Of a stretch of DNA of 36,015 nucleotides, positions 1 to 8,232 are shown in pieces. The notes beneath the pieces are model-generated. The model ran no database searches. It worked only from the letters and a program-made list of their open reading frames with translations, and was not told the origin of the DNA. The DNA is from Christensenellaceae bacterium (GTDB taxonomy: Bacteria > Bacillota > Clostridia > Christensenellales > DTU072): contig JAIRKT010000090.1 in assembly GCA_031259965.1 (NCBI GenBank), positions 1 through 36,015 of the forward strand. Reading direction: 5' to 3'. The translations under genes were made by a program, and so were the position numbers. Each line of letters starts with the position of its first letter. The stretch's first letter is position 1.

Positions 1-225
1 GCTCGTCTATTTATACAATTTATAGCCGAAATATATATGAGGGAGATAAGATTTCTATTACGAGATGTAAAAGAATTAGAAAAATTAACTAAGACCGAAA
101 TATTTAATCATATAAAAGCGATATACAAAGTATCATTTAAGGGCCAATACAAAGACGTTTATCCAACATTATCTAAAACACAAAGACTTATAATGGATAG
201 TTTAACTTGTGACATTGAAAAATAA
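1..225 (+). CDS. Transposase, C-terminal end (partial, IS1634/IS4-like)
   Basis: The reading frame is open from the first base of the window to the TAA at 223-225, so the gene starts outside the window. Its first residues, RLFIQFIAEIYMREIR, resemble the end of the DDE catalytic domain in IS1634/IS4-type transposases, where an RLFIQFIALI-like strand is followed by a K/L-rich helix. The tail (LTKTEIF... then TLSKTQRLIMDSL) resembles the family's final 'T.KQ..I...L' segment. About 74 residues are visible. A G-rich stretch 19 bases after the stop (245-258) could lie in the element's terminal repeat. Family assignment is from memory of motifs; whether the complete gene is intact cannot be seen. 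Confidence 0.55.
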   Translation, partial: ARLFIQFIAEIYMREIRFLLRDVKELEKLTKTEIFNHIKAIYKVSFKGQYKDVYPTLSKTQRLIMDSLTCDIEK

Positions 226-361
226 AATATCCTGTTAATAACTTGGGGATTTAGGATAACAATAGTATGCTTTAGGAAAATTATTGCTGCCTGTTTATTA
301 TCTATACTTAATTGACGTCCCAAACGATAAAGGGGTTCACATAAAAGAAACTGAGGTCAAA

Positions 362-386
362 TGTAAACAATACGTATATGTTTACA
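362..386. promoter_or_regulatory. Inverted repeat, possible operator
   Basis: TGTAAACA (362-369) and TGTTTACA (379-386) are perfect 8-base inverted arms separated by 9 bases. The spacing and symmetry suit a dimeric repressor, but no adjacent promoter or gene clearly uses it. Chance occurrence in AT-rich DNA is possible. Confidence 0.25.
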
Positions 387-517
387 CAAAACATTATCGA
401 TCTTTGCATTTTCCTTTAAATTTAATTTTGATAATTGTTTTTATGTGTCTAAATATTTATTTTTGTTAGTCTTTCATAGGGAGAATCCTTCAAACACATT
501 CTTATCTCTTTCATATA

Positions 518-541
518 AATTTCTATATTCATATAGAAATT
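518..541. repeat. Perfect 24-bp palindrome
   Basis: Arms of 11 bases (518-528 and 531-541) surround a 2-base centre. It lies about 235 bp upstream of the exporter genes. There is no T-tract on either side in the correct position for an intrinsic terminator, so it is more likely a cruciform-prone repeat, an operator, or a weak terminator remnant. Confidence 0.4.
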
Positions 542-741
542 AAAAATAATCATGATTTTTAGGTTGTAAAAAGCTAGAATTATAGGGGCTAGCACAAACT
601 TTTCTATATTATTCACCACTCCCAATAAAAACATGTCTCTACGCTATTCTTTAAAAGGCTTACTAGACAAAATATCTAAAACTTTTTTTCTCAAAAATTT
701 TGCGATTTAGCGGCACATAAAATCCTTTTCTTTATAATTTT

Positions 742-770
742 TTGTATTTTTTTTGTTTTGGTGTTATACT
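742..770 (+). promoter_or_regulatory. Extended -10 promoter of the ABC exporter operon (possibly leaderless)
   Basis: TGTTATACT at 762-770 is a TGn extended -10 element with hexamer TATACT (765-770). The -35 candidate TTGTAT at 742-747 is weak and 17 bases upstream. Transcription would begin near 777, which is exactly the GTG that best fits the start of the first exporter gene. No Shine-Dalgarno sequence precedes that GTG, so the mRNA may be leaderless. Confidence 0.45.
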
Positions 771-776
771 TTTCAC

Positions 777-2519
777 GTGAAGAATCTTTTCAAATTTTTA
801 GGACGCAACAAAAAATCTGCAATACTGGGACTTGCTTCTAAGTTTATTGAAACTATTCTTGAATTATTTTTACCCCTTATAATGGCTGACTTAATAGAAA
901 AAACTAGTTCTCAAATTGAGATTAAACTAATTTTAGTTAATGGTTTTTTAATGCTAGGCATTATTTTAATAAATATAGCACTAGCAATTTTTGGCCAATA
1001 TTTTGCCACAAAAGCATCTACGTCCTTTGGAAAATCATTAAGGGATGCCCTTTTTAATCACATAAACAAATTGTCATATTCAGGAATTGATAATATAGGC
1101 GTGCCTTCTCTTATAACACGCCTAACGAGCGACACATCTGCTCTTCAAAATGTTGTATTTATGACTGTCAGAGTAGGATTGCGTGCTCCATTCGTAGCTA
1201 TTGGCGCTATTATAATGGTAATCATAATAGACCCAATCATTGCACCAGTCTTCTTAGGAATAATTGCACTAGTGGTTTTATCTGTAATCTTACTAAGCAA
1301 AAAATCTTCAAAAATATATAAAGCCGTTAGAAAAAAGCTTGATCGCATAGTCTCGGTTACAAGCGAAAACGTGACAGGCGTTAGAGTGGTGCGTGCTAAC
1401 TCAAGACGAAGTGCAGAAATTGAACGCTTTTCTATAACAGCAGATGAGTACAAAAAATCTTCTCTAATAGCCGCACGTTTTACATCACTCTTGCATCCGA
1501 TTAGTCTTTTAGTCGTGCAAACTGGCGTTTTGGGCATTTTGGTTGTCGCAGGACTAACTAATAATCCTTCAATTTCATCTGCAAAATTAACAGCATTCGT
1601 TACATATATGATGCAAATTCTCTTTGCAATCATAGTTCTTACTAATCTGGCCAATATTTTTGTTCGAGCAACGGCTAGTTCACAACGCATTAATGAAATA
1701 TTAGAGCTAAATCCATCTCCAGCATTAGATGATGGCATTACCACTATTGATGAAAATAATGAATACGCTATTGAATTTGACAATGTGCATTTTGGCTATT
1801 CATCTGAAAATGTTTTAACTAACATTTCATTTAAAATAAAAAAAGGTGAGACACTTGGTATTCTAGGCGGCACTGGAAGTGGAAAAACTTCTCTCGTAAA
1901 TCTAATTCCTGCTTTCTATTTCCCCAAAAAGGGAAGCGTTAAAATTTTTGGAGTAGACACACGACTATTTAATTTGAAATTTTTAAGAAGCTTTGTCTCA
2001 GTCGCTCCACAAAAAGCTATTATTTCATCTGGTACAGTAAGAGATGGCATAGCATTTGGTAGAGATTTATCAGATGCTACTATATTAAGCGCCTTAAAAG
2101 TTGCTAAAGCCAGTTTTATTAATTCCTCACCTGAGGGAATATACAAACAAATTAGTCGAGATGCGCATAATATTTCCGGCGGACAAAAACAACGTTTGTC
2201 TATTGCGCGTGCAATTGCTGCTAATCCCAAAATCCTTATTTTAGATGATGCTGGGAGTGCTCTCGATTATGCAACCGATAGGGCACTTTCGAATTCACTA
2301 TCTGAATTTTATCCGGGTTTAACTAAAGTTTTAGTTTCTCAGCGTGTCTTTGCTGTGAGACAATCTGATGTTATAATCATGATTGAGGCTGGCACTATAG
2401 TAGGCATAGGCACGCACGATACTTTATTACAAACATGTGTTAGTTACCGCGAAGTATACACCTCACAGACGCCTAACACTGATATAAACATGACGGAGGT
2501 AGTACAAAGTGACAACTAA
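777..2519 (+). CDS. ABC exporter half-transporter, subunit with degenerate catalytic site
   Basis: This 580-aa protein is a type IV ABC exporter half: about six membrane segments in residues 1-310, then an ATPase domain. Walker A GGTGSGKTS lies near residue 365, the signature ISGGQ near 478, and Walker B reads ILILDDAGSALD, with Asp in place of the catalytic Glu. The H-loop His is Gln (SQRVF). These changes match the degenerate half of heterodimeric exporters such as TM287/288 or BmrCD. Its ISGGQ would complete the working site of the partner. An ATG at 753 is possible, but the GTG at 777 fits the family N-terminus (KNLFKFL) and the promoter. It overlaps the next gene by 11 bases, so the two are coupled. 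The substrate is unknown; drug or lipid export is typical of the family. Confidence 0.9.
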   Translation: MKNLFKFLGRNKKSAILGLASKFIETILELFLPLIMADLIEKTSSQIEIKLILVNGFLMLGIILINIALAIFGQYFATKASTSFGKSLRDALFNHINKLSYSGIDNIGVPSLITRLTSDTSALQNVVFMTVRVGLRAPFVAIGAIIMVIIIDPIIAPVFLGIIALVVLSVILLSKKSSKIYKAVRKKLDRIVSVTSENVTGVRVVRANSRRSAEIERFSITADEYKKSSLIAARFTSLLHPISLLVVQTGVLGILVVAGLTNNPSISSAKLTAFVTYMMQILFAIIVLTNLANIFVRATASSQRINEILELNPSPALDDGITTIDENNEYAIEFDNVHFGYSSENVLTNISFKIKKGETLGILGGTGSGKTSLVNLIPAFYFPKKGSVKIFGVDTRLFNLKFLRSFVSVAPQKAIISSGTVRDGIAFGRDLSDATILSALKVAKASFINSSPEGIYKQISRDAHNISGGQKQRLSIARAIAANPKILILDDAGSALDYATDRALSNSLSEFYPGLTKVLVSQRVFAVRQSDVIIMIEAGTIVGIGTHDTLLQTCVSYREVYTSQTPNTDINMTEVVQSDN

Positions 2520-4269
2520 CTCTGGCAAAATTAAATCATTAAAAATTCTTTTTTCCTATGTCTTCAAACACAACACAAAAGTTTCGCTTTTTTCTTTGGC
2601 TTTATCAACCATAGAAACCGTAGCCTCTATAGCATTTCCTTTTTTAATTGGTTCTGCAATTGACACATTCACAGAAAATGGCATACAAAGTTCGTTTTTT
2701 AGTATTATAGCTCTTATGTCGCTTTTAACTGCTGTATCTGCTATATCTGGATATTTAACTTCATATCTTAATAATGTAGTTGGTCAACTAGTTGTTAAGG
2801 AAATTCGAAATGAATTAATGCAAAAACTCCAGAAATTATCAGTACCTTATACTGATAGCATCTCAAGAGGTGATTTGCTCAGTAGAATGACTAATGATAT
2901 AGAACTAATTGGGGATGGCGTTACACAAGGCATGAATCAACTATTTTCCTGCCTTATAACAATAATAACAACTATGGGATTTATGTTTTGGTTAAATACT
3001 TATGTGGCGCTCTCTATTATATTATTAACACCATTCTCAATCTTGACAACTGCTATAATAGTTAAAAAATGTCGTTTGACTTTCAAAACACAGCAAGAAA
3101 ACCTAGGCAGTCTCAGTGGTTTAACTGACGAACTTATTTCAGAACAAAAGCTCATAATCGCATACAATTATGACAAAATCGCAATTAAAAGATTTGAAGA
3201 GTCCAATGAGAATTACAGAAAGTCTTCAATGTCTGCAAATTTCTTCTCCTCCCTTAGCAATCCAATAACACGATTTATAAATAACATTGCATACCTTGTT
3301 GCTGGTTTGCTGGGTGTTATGCTGAGATTGAGCGTAGGCACTATAGGTGGTTTTTTAATTTACGCTGGTCGCTTTGCACGCCCATTCAATGACATTGGAA
3401 ACGTTCTACCACAACTACAAACTGCGGTTGCTGCACTGAATAGAGCATTTGAAATGTTAAATGCACCTGAGGAAATCGAATACTCTGAAACCATTTTGGA
3501 TCCTATGCAAATTACATCTGATATAGTATTTAAAAATGTGGATTTCTCATATTCAAAGGAAGTGCCATTTATAACAAATTTTAATTTGGAAGTGGCTTCT
3601 GGTAAAAAAATAGCTGTGGTTGGCCGCACTGGCAGTGGTAAAACTACTTTGGTAAATCTGCTCATGCGCTTTTATGAAATAGATGGAGGATCTATCTTAA
3701 TAGGTGGAACTGACATACGAAGTGTTAGTTTGGATTCATTACGCAGATGTTTTGGAATGGTTTTACAAGACACCTGGATTATGAATGAATCCATAAGGTA
3801 TAACATCGCATATTCAAAACCAACAACGTCCCTAGATGATATAATTAAGGCTGCTAAAGCAGCACAATGTCATGATTTTATAATCCAAATGGAAAATGGT
3901 TACGATACCATTCTTGGCGCGCACTTCGATGATTTGTCTGAAGGACAGCGACAATTAATATGTATAGCAAGAGTAATGTTAGAAGATGCACCTATGTTAA
4001 TACTTGATGAAGCTACTAGCAGTATTGACACGCGCACTGAACAACTAGTAGGAGAGGCTTTTGATTTGATGACCAAAAACAAAACTGGGATAGTAATCGC
4101 ACACAGACTGTCCACTATTCAAAATGCAGATTCTATTTTAGTACTAGATAAAGGGCACATAGTAGAACAAGGCCAACACTTGGAACTGTTAACTAAAAAT
4201 GGACTATATGCAGAATTATATCGCGCGCAATTTTTGAAACCTAATTCGTTAGCAGATTCAAATAGCTAG
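2509..4269 (+). CDS. ABC exporter half-transporter, catalytic subunit
   Basis: A 586-aa ABC exporter half with an N-terminal membrane domain (about six spans in residues 1-320) and a C-terminal ATPase. Walker A is GRTGSGKTT near residue 371, Walker B is LILDEATSSID with the catalytic Glu, and the H-loop is IAHRLS. Its signature is altered to LSEGQ, which pairs with the defective Walker B of the upstream partner. Together the two genes therefore encode a heterodimer with one consensus and one degenerate ATP site, a textbook arrangement. It starts at GTG 2509 behind GGAGGT with 8-base spacing, inside the end of the upstream gene. The substrate cannot be told from sequence. Confidence 0.92.
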   Translation: MTTNSGKIKSLKILFSYVFKHNTKVSLFSLALSTIETVASIAFPFLIGSAIDTFTENGIQSSFFSIIALMSLLTAVSAISGYLTSYLNNVVGQLVVKEIRNELMQKLQKLSVPYTDSISRGDLLSRMTNDIELIGDGVTQGMNQLFSCLITIITTMGFMFWLNTYVALSIILLTPFSILTTAIIVKKCRLTFKTQQENLGSLSGLTDELISEQKLIIAYNYDKIAIKRFEESNENYRKSSMSANFFSSLSNPITRFINNIAYLVAGLLGVMLRLSVGTIGGFLIYAGRFARPFNDIGNVLPQLQTAVAALNRAFEMLNAPEEIEYSETILDPMQITSDIVFKNVDFSYSKEVPFITNFNLEVASGKKIAVVGRTGSGKTTLVNLLMRFYEIDGGSILIGGTDIRSVSLDSLRRCFGMVLQDTWIMNESIRYNIAYSKPTTSLDDIIKAAKAAQCHDFIIQMENGYDTILGAHFDDLSEGQRQLICIARVMLEDAPMLILDEATSSIDTRTEQLVGEAFDLMTKNKTGIVIAHRLSTIQNADSILVLDKGHIVEQGQHLELLTKNGLYAELYRAQFLKPNSLADSNS

Positions 4270-4328
4270 TACAACTAAACAGCACTGCTTTAAAAAATCT
4301 AATTAAAACAATAAAACAACTAATATCT

Positions 4329-4361
4329 GGTTTTAGCATCTGTATGTTTTATGCTAAAGCT
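4329..4361. terminator. Hairpin between convergent genes
   Basis: TTTAGCAT (4332-4339) pairs with ATGCTAAA (4351-4358), and three further outer pairs (two of them G-T wobbles) extend the stem. It sits between the converging ends of the exporter operon and the iscU operon. There is no good T-tract, so it is a weak or factor-assisted terminator candidate. Confidence 0.4.
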
Positions 4362-4400
4362 CCACGAATGCTATCAATCTATGCAAGGATTAATGTGTGG

Positions 4401-4784
4401 CTACTTCTTTGATTCTGATTCCATTTTCATTTTGTAATCATTTATCGCTGCATGAATAGCTTCTTCCGCTAAAACCGAACAATGTATTTTTTGTGGTGGC
4501 AGGCCCTCAAGTATTTCAACCACCTCAGAATTTTTTACATTTAACGCCTTTTCAGGTGATAAGCCTTTGATCATTTCTGTGGCTACTGAAGATGATGCAA
4601 TAGCTGCTGCACAACCAAATGTTTCAAAACTGGCGTCCTTTATAATATCATCTTCTATTTTAAGATAAACCTTCATAATATCCCCACAACTAGCATTACC
4701 AGCCGTTCCCACTCCGTTTGCATCTGGCATCTCGCCAACGTTCTTTGGATTCGAGAATACTTCTATAACTTTTTTATTATACAT
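4401..4784 (-). CDS. iscU: Iron-sulfur cluster assembly scaffold protein IscU/NifU-like
   Basis: This 127-aa protein is the scaffold on which Fe-S clusters form from sulfur supplied by cysteine desulfurase. All three conserved cysteines are visible: C33 in NASCGD, C58 in FGCAAAIAS and C102 in KIHCSVLAE. The start is the ATG at 4784, because GGAG sits eight bases upstream and the family begins MYNKKV; a longer frame from 4808 is unlikely. The start overlaps the end of the desulfurase gene by 8 bases, indicating translational coupling. There is no C-terminal Nfu domain, as in single-domain NifU-like proteins of clostridia. Confidence 0.93.
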   Translation of the reverse strand: MYNKKVIEVFSNPKNVGEMPDANGVGTAGNASCGDIMKVYLKIEDDIIKDASFETFGCAAAIASSSVATEMIKGLSPEKALNVKNSEVVEILEGLPPQKIHCSVLAEEAIHAAINDYKMKMESESKK

Positions 4785-5958
4785 AACTACCTTCTCCTTT
4801 TTGAACATTAAAAAGCGGTGATATTTCTCTAAGCCTAGTAACTGATTTTTTTAAAACTTCTATCGCATAATCAATTTCTCCCTTTGTTGTTTCCCTCCCC
4901 AAACTAAATCGCACCGATCCGTGTGCAATTTCGGGTTTAACACCGAGTGCCAATATAACATGTGAGGGTTCTAACGACCCTGATGAACAAGCTGATCCAC
5001 TACTAACCGCAACTCCATTTAAGTCTAGCATCATTAACAAGGATTCTCCTTCTATATAATCAAAACTTAAATTAACGTTGTTGGGCAATCTCTTAATGCA
5101 CCCTCCATTTAAATGTGCAAATTGAATTTCATTTAAAACTCTATCTATTAAATAGTCTCTTAACTCTGAAACCTTCTTCACATATTGATCGCGGTTACTG
5201 ACCGTGATTTTTAGCGCTTCAGCCATTCCAACAATCAATGGTGTATTAGTAGTTCCTGCCCTTTGGCCGCGCTCTTGATGTCCTCCTGTCATATATTTAG
5301 CAATTTTTACGCCCGATCTCATATATAATATGCCTATCCCTTTAGGGCCATGAAATTTATGTGCAGATAAAGATAATAGATCAACATTAAGTTTATCAAC
5401 ATTCAGATCCTCACTTTCAACTGCCTGAACCGCGTCCGTATGAAAATATATGCCCTCATCTCTGCAAAATTCTCCGATCTCTGAAATGGGTTGTATGGAT
5501 CCAATTTCATTGTTGGCAGTCATAACAGATACTATCACTGTATTATCTGTTATTGCCTTCTTTATATCCTCGAGTTTAACTAAACCATCCGAATCAACAG
5601 CAACATAAGTAACCTCTACTCCATCCCTTTCTAGCGCGGCACAAGTATCAAGTATTGCTGGATGTTCTATAGTTGTAGTAACAATATGTTTCTTTTTGTT
5701 TGTTGAGGCATAAACTGCACCTCTTAATGCCCAATTATCACTTTCCGTCCCACACGAGGTAAAATATATCTCACTTGGTTTTGCCCCTAAAATTGCTGCT
5801 ATTTCATCTCGCGCATTATCAACTGCTTTTAAACCATCTCGACCAAATGAATGCCACGATGATGGGTTTCCAAAATCGGTTATAAAATATTGTGTCATTT
5901 TATCGAGCACATTAGGATCTAAGGCTGTTGTGGCCGCATTGTCAAGATAAATTTTCAT
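4777..5958 (-). CDS. iscS: Cysteine desulfurase, NifS/IscS family
   Basis: A 393-aa PLP enzyme that removes sulfur from cysteine as a persulfide for Fe-S clusters and other thio-cofactors. The PLP lysine is K201 in SAHKFHGPKG, and the active cysteine is C324 in SSGSACSSGSLEPSH, a group I desulfurase loop. The N-terminus MKIYLDNAATT is typical. It lies 12 bases after glyA and overlaps iscU, so it belongs to one operon with thioredoxin and glyA. NifS and IscS cannot be separated by sequence alone; with no nitrogenase genes in view, a housekeeping role is the natural inference. Confidence 0.95.
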   Translation of the reverse strand: MKIYLDNAATTALDPNVLDKMTQYFITDFGNPSSWHSFGRDGLKAVDNARDEIAAILGAKPSEIYFTSCGTESDNWALRGAVYASTNKKKHIVTTTIEHPAILDTCAALERDGVEVTYVAVDSDGLVKLEDIKKAITDNTVIVSVMTANNEIGSIQPISEIGEFCRDEGIYFHTDAVQAVESEDLNVDKLNVDLLSLSAHKFHGPKGIGILYMRSGVKIAKYMTGGHQERGQRAGTTNTPLIVGMAEALKITVSNRDQYVKKVSELRDYLIDRVLNEIQFAHLNGGCIKRLPNNVNLSFDYIEGESLLMMLDLNGVAVSSGSACSSGSLEPSHVILALGVKPEIAHGSVRFSLGRETTKGEIDYAIEVLKKSVTRLREISPLFNVQKGEGSYV

Positions 5959-5970
5959 AGATTCACCATT

Positions 5971-7233
5971 TTATTTAATATCCCAGTTAATTTTGTTTTT
6001 ATATAAGGGAAATGCTGAAGTCAATTGCTTTATTTGCCCCTTCACATAGTCAGCAACTGCATCTTTTTCGCGTATTGTCTTAAGAATACAATCTGCTATT
6101 ATAACCATTTCATCTTCTTTCATTCCGCGCGTGGTTACAGCAGGAGTTCCTAGTCTCAAACCGTTTGGATTTGTGGGAAGTGCCGTATCATCAAATGGGA
6201 TTGAGTTTTTGTTTGTTGTAATATTTACAGCATCTAATAAGTGCTCAACCTCTCTACCACTAAGACCAGTGCCTCTTAAATCTACTAGCATCAAATGATT
6301 ATCTGTACCACCTGAAAATAGCTCCAGACCACCCTCTATCAAGGTACCAGCCATTACTTTTGCGTTTTTAACAACCTGTCGTTGATATTCAACAAATTCA
6401 GATGAAGATGCCTCTAGTAATGCAAGTGCTTTAGCTGCAATTATATGCATTAATGGACCGCCCTGCGTGCCTGGAAATACTGCCTTATCTAATTGTTTCG
6501 CATATTCCGCCTTAGCTAGTATCATTCCACCGCGTGGGCCTCTTAGTGTTTTATGTGTTGTTGTAGTAACAATGTCGGCAAATGGCACAGGGTTTTGGTG
6601 TAATCCTGCAGCAACTAAACCCGCAATATGAGCCATATCAACCATTAACAAGGCATTGACAGATTTGGCAATTTGTTGAAATTTTTTAAAGTCAATTATT
6701 CTTGGATAAGCCGAAGCACCAGCTACAATCATTTTTGGTTTAACTTCTTTAGCAATTCGACAGACTTCATCATAATCAATATATCCAGACTCGTTAACGC
6801 CATAAGAGATGAAATTAAAATACTTGCCGCTTATGCTTGCTTTACTGCCGTGTGTAAGATGCCCACCATGATTTAGGTTCATTCCCATCACACAATCACC
6901 TGGTTTTAATAAGGCATAATAGACTTGGAAATTTGCGGAACTACCAGAGTGGGGTTGCACATTTACATATTCAGCACCAAACAACTTTTTAGCCCTGTCT
7001 ATTGCTAATTGCTCAGAAATATCTACAAATTCGCAACCTCCATAATAACGCTTGCCTGGGTAACCTTCAGCATATTTGTTAGTTAAAGGCGTTCCTGCAA
7101 CTGCTAAAACAGCAGGTGATACAAAATTTTCACTTGCTATTAATTCAATATTATTTTCTTGTCTTGCTATTTCTAAACTAATAGCGTTGTAAAGTTCAGG
7201 ATCAAGTTGTTTTATAATATTCGTATTTGTCAT
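5971..7233 (-). CDS. glyA: Serine hydroxymethyltransferase
   Basis: A 420-aa PLP enzyme converting serine and tetrahydrofolate to glycine and 5,10-methylene-tetrahydrofolate. The PLP-binding K228 sits in [14 protein letters not shown], and the N-terminal [11 protein letters not shown] and [13 protein letters not shown] motifs are intact. An AAGGAG ribosome binding site precedes the ATG at 7233. It follows thioredoxin by 12 bases and precedes the cysteine desulfurase by 12 bases. The methylene-folate it makes is also the one-carbon donor for TrmFO, encoded later in the window. Confidence 0.96.
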   Translation of the reverse strand: MTNTNIIKQLDPELYNAISLEIARQENNIELIASENFVSPAVLAVAGTPLTNKYAEGYPGKRYYGGCEFVDISEQLAIDRAKKLFGAEYVNVQPHSGSSANFQVYYALLKPGDCVMGMNLNHGGHLTHGSKASISGKYFNFISYGVNESGYIDYDEVCRIAKEVKPKMIVAGASAYPRIIDFKKFQQIAKSVNALLMVDMAHIAGLVAAGLHQNPVPFADIVTTTTHKTLRGPRGGMILAKAEYAKQLDKAVFPGTQGGPLMHIIAAKALALLEASSSEFVEYQRQVVKNAKVMAGTLIEGGLELFSGGTDNHLMLVDLRGTGLSGREVEHLLDAVNITTNKNSIPFDDTALPTNPNGLRLGTPAVTTRGMKEDEMVIIADCILKTIREKDAVADYVKGQIKQLTSAFPLYKNKINWDIK

Positions 7234-7245
7234 CCGTTTCTCCTT

Positions 7246-7578
7246 TTAAGAATTTTGTTTGTATTCTTCTATCATTGCTATAATTTCTGCTTTCTGAATT
7301 AAACCTATTGATCGTTTGAGGACTTTTCCTTCTCTGAAAAATATAAGGGTAGGAACACTCATAACCCTATAGTTTGTCGAAAAAACAGGGCATATATCAA
7401 CATCTACTGTACAAACATTAACCACATCACCAAATTCAATAGCAATCTCTTCTATGATTGGATGTAGCGCCTTGCAAGGTGCACACCATGTTGCAGAAAA
7501 ATCAACTAAAGTGAGTTTCTTTTCGTCTAGTGTGCTTTGAAAATTTTCATCTGTTAGAATCTTTAATGTTTCACTCAT
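7246..7578 (-). CDS. trxA: Thioredoxin family protein
   Basis: This 110-aa protein has a complete thioredoxin fold: active site WCAPC (C32, C35) and the cis-proline segment SVPTLIFF. The usual WCGPC is WCAPC here, a common variant. Two extra cysteines (in VNVCTVDVDIC) are present. No signal peptide is visible, so it acts in the cytoplasm. As first gene of the glyA-iscS-iscU operon it may reduce persulfides or protein thiols during Fe-S assembly, but that link rests on gene order only. Confidence 0.88.
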   Translation of the reverse strand: MSETLKILTDENFQSTLDEKKLTLVDFSATWCAPCKALHPIIEEIAIEFGDVVNVCTVDVDICPVFSTNYRVMSVPTLIFFREGKVLKRSIGLIQKAEIIAMIEEYKQNS

Positions 7579-7649
7579 TTTTGGTGCATCCTTATGTCTT
7601 AGTATTAGTATTTCAAGCGGAAATCAACTTATTCCCTCGTTGCATAATA

Positions 7650-7680
7650 ATTATATCACACTTTATTAAAAAATTTAACT
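7650..7680 (-). promoter_or_regulatory. Possible promoter of the trxA-glyA-iscS-iscU operon
   Basis: On the minus strand a perfect TATAAT (7650-7655) lies about 72 bases before the trxA start. The -35 at 17-base spacing (TTAAAT) is weak. It is the best candidate in the divergent intergenic region for this operon. Confidence 0.35.
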
Positions 7681-8157
7681 TTATTTTTTATATAAATGTT
7701 GATTATTTTTAGTTACCTACCGATAAGCTCTTTTTGTATTCTTTATTTGTAAAATTCCATTACTTGCTTCTATGTTTTTATTAGAAAACCTTAAACAACA
7801 ATTATTTTATCTAATAGTTTGATATGCATACTTAAACAAAAAAGACACAAAATAGTGGAATATATCAAAAATTAAATGTTTATCAACCTTTTTTGTAGTA
7901 TAGTCGTGTGATCTTAATGTTCACTCAAGACAGTTTTATTCTGCCCCTTAACTTATAAGACCTTTGTTTAAATTATTTCATATAATACACAAAATGCAAT
8001 TAGATTTTAGACACAATTGCATTTATTAGGAGCAAACTTTTTAATAGTTATTTAAATACATCTCAAATAAGTCTCATTATTTTGAATTTCTTAGTTTGTC
8101 AATCAAGGCTCTTCTGAACTTTTATGTTTTCTAAAATTAGATCTCTGTTAATGTGTT

Positions 8158-8185
8158 TTGATTTTTTTGTTTTTTATGTTAGAAT
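8158..8185 (+). promoter_or_regulatory. Promoter of the aminotransferase-pgi operon
   Basis: TTGATT (8158-8163), a 16-base spacer, and TAGAAT (8180-8185) preceded by TGn (8177-8179) form an extended -10 promoter. Transcription should start near 8192, giving a 40-base leader containing AAGGAT seven bases before the GTG at 8233. Confidence 0.55.
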
Positions 8186-8232
8186 AATATATACGTTCAA
8201 AGCCTAATGGTTTTGTATTAAGGATATAGTTA

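Larger units (their letters stand above)
226..776. other. Gene-free stretch between the transposase end and the ABC exporter genes
   Basis: I see no convincing gene here. The open frames at 284-469 (+) and 449-634 (-) lack ribosome binding sites and recognisable domains. The stretch holds a possible IS end at 245-258, a dyad of TGTAAACA and TGTTTACA arms at 362-386, a perfect palindrome at 518-541, and the promoter of the downstream exporter genes near 742-770. Confidence 0.6.
7579..8232. other. Divergent intergenic region with a strong hairpin
   Basis: This 650-base region separates trxA (minus) from the aminotransferase operon (plus) and contains the promoters of both. No gene is evident. 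A perfect 10-bp stem, AAATGCAATT (7992-8001) with AATTGCATTT (8015-8024) and a 13-base loop, stands in the middle. A TATAGT box at 7899-7904 lies about 90 bases upstream of it, so a short RNA ending at the hairpin is conceivable but unsupported by a T-tract on the plus strand. Confidence 0.5.

Noticed and set aside
264-270. AGTATGC copy near the left edge as a further operator half-site
   Set aside because: A single 7-base match with no partner or promoter is expected by chance in 36 kb.
284-469. Plus-strand 61-codon frame in the left gap
   Set aside because: No ribosome binding site, low-complexity Tyr/Leu/Ile-rich product, and it contains the dyad at 362-386. Most likely chance.
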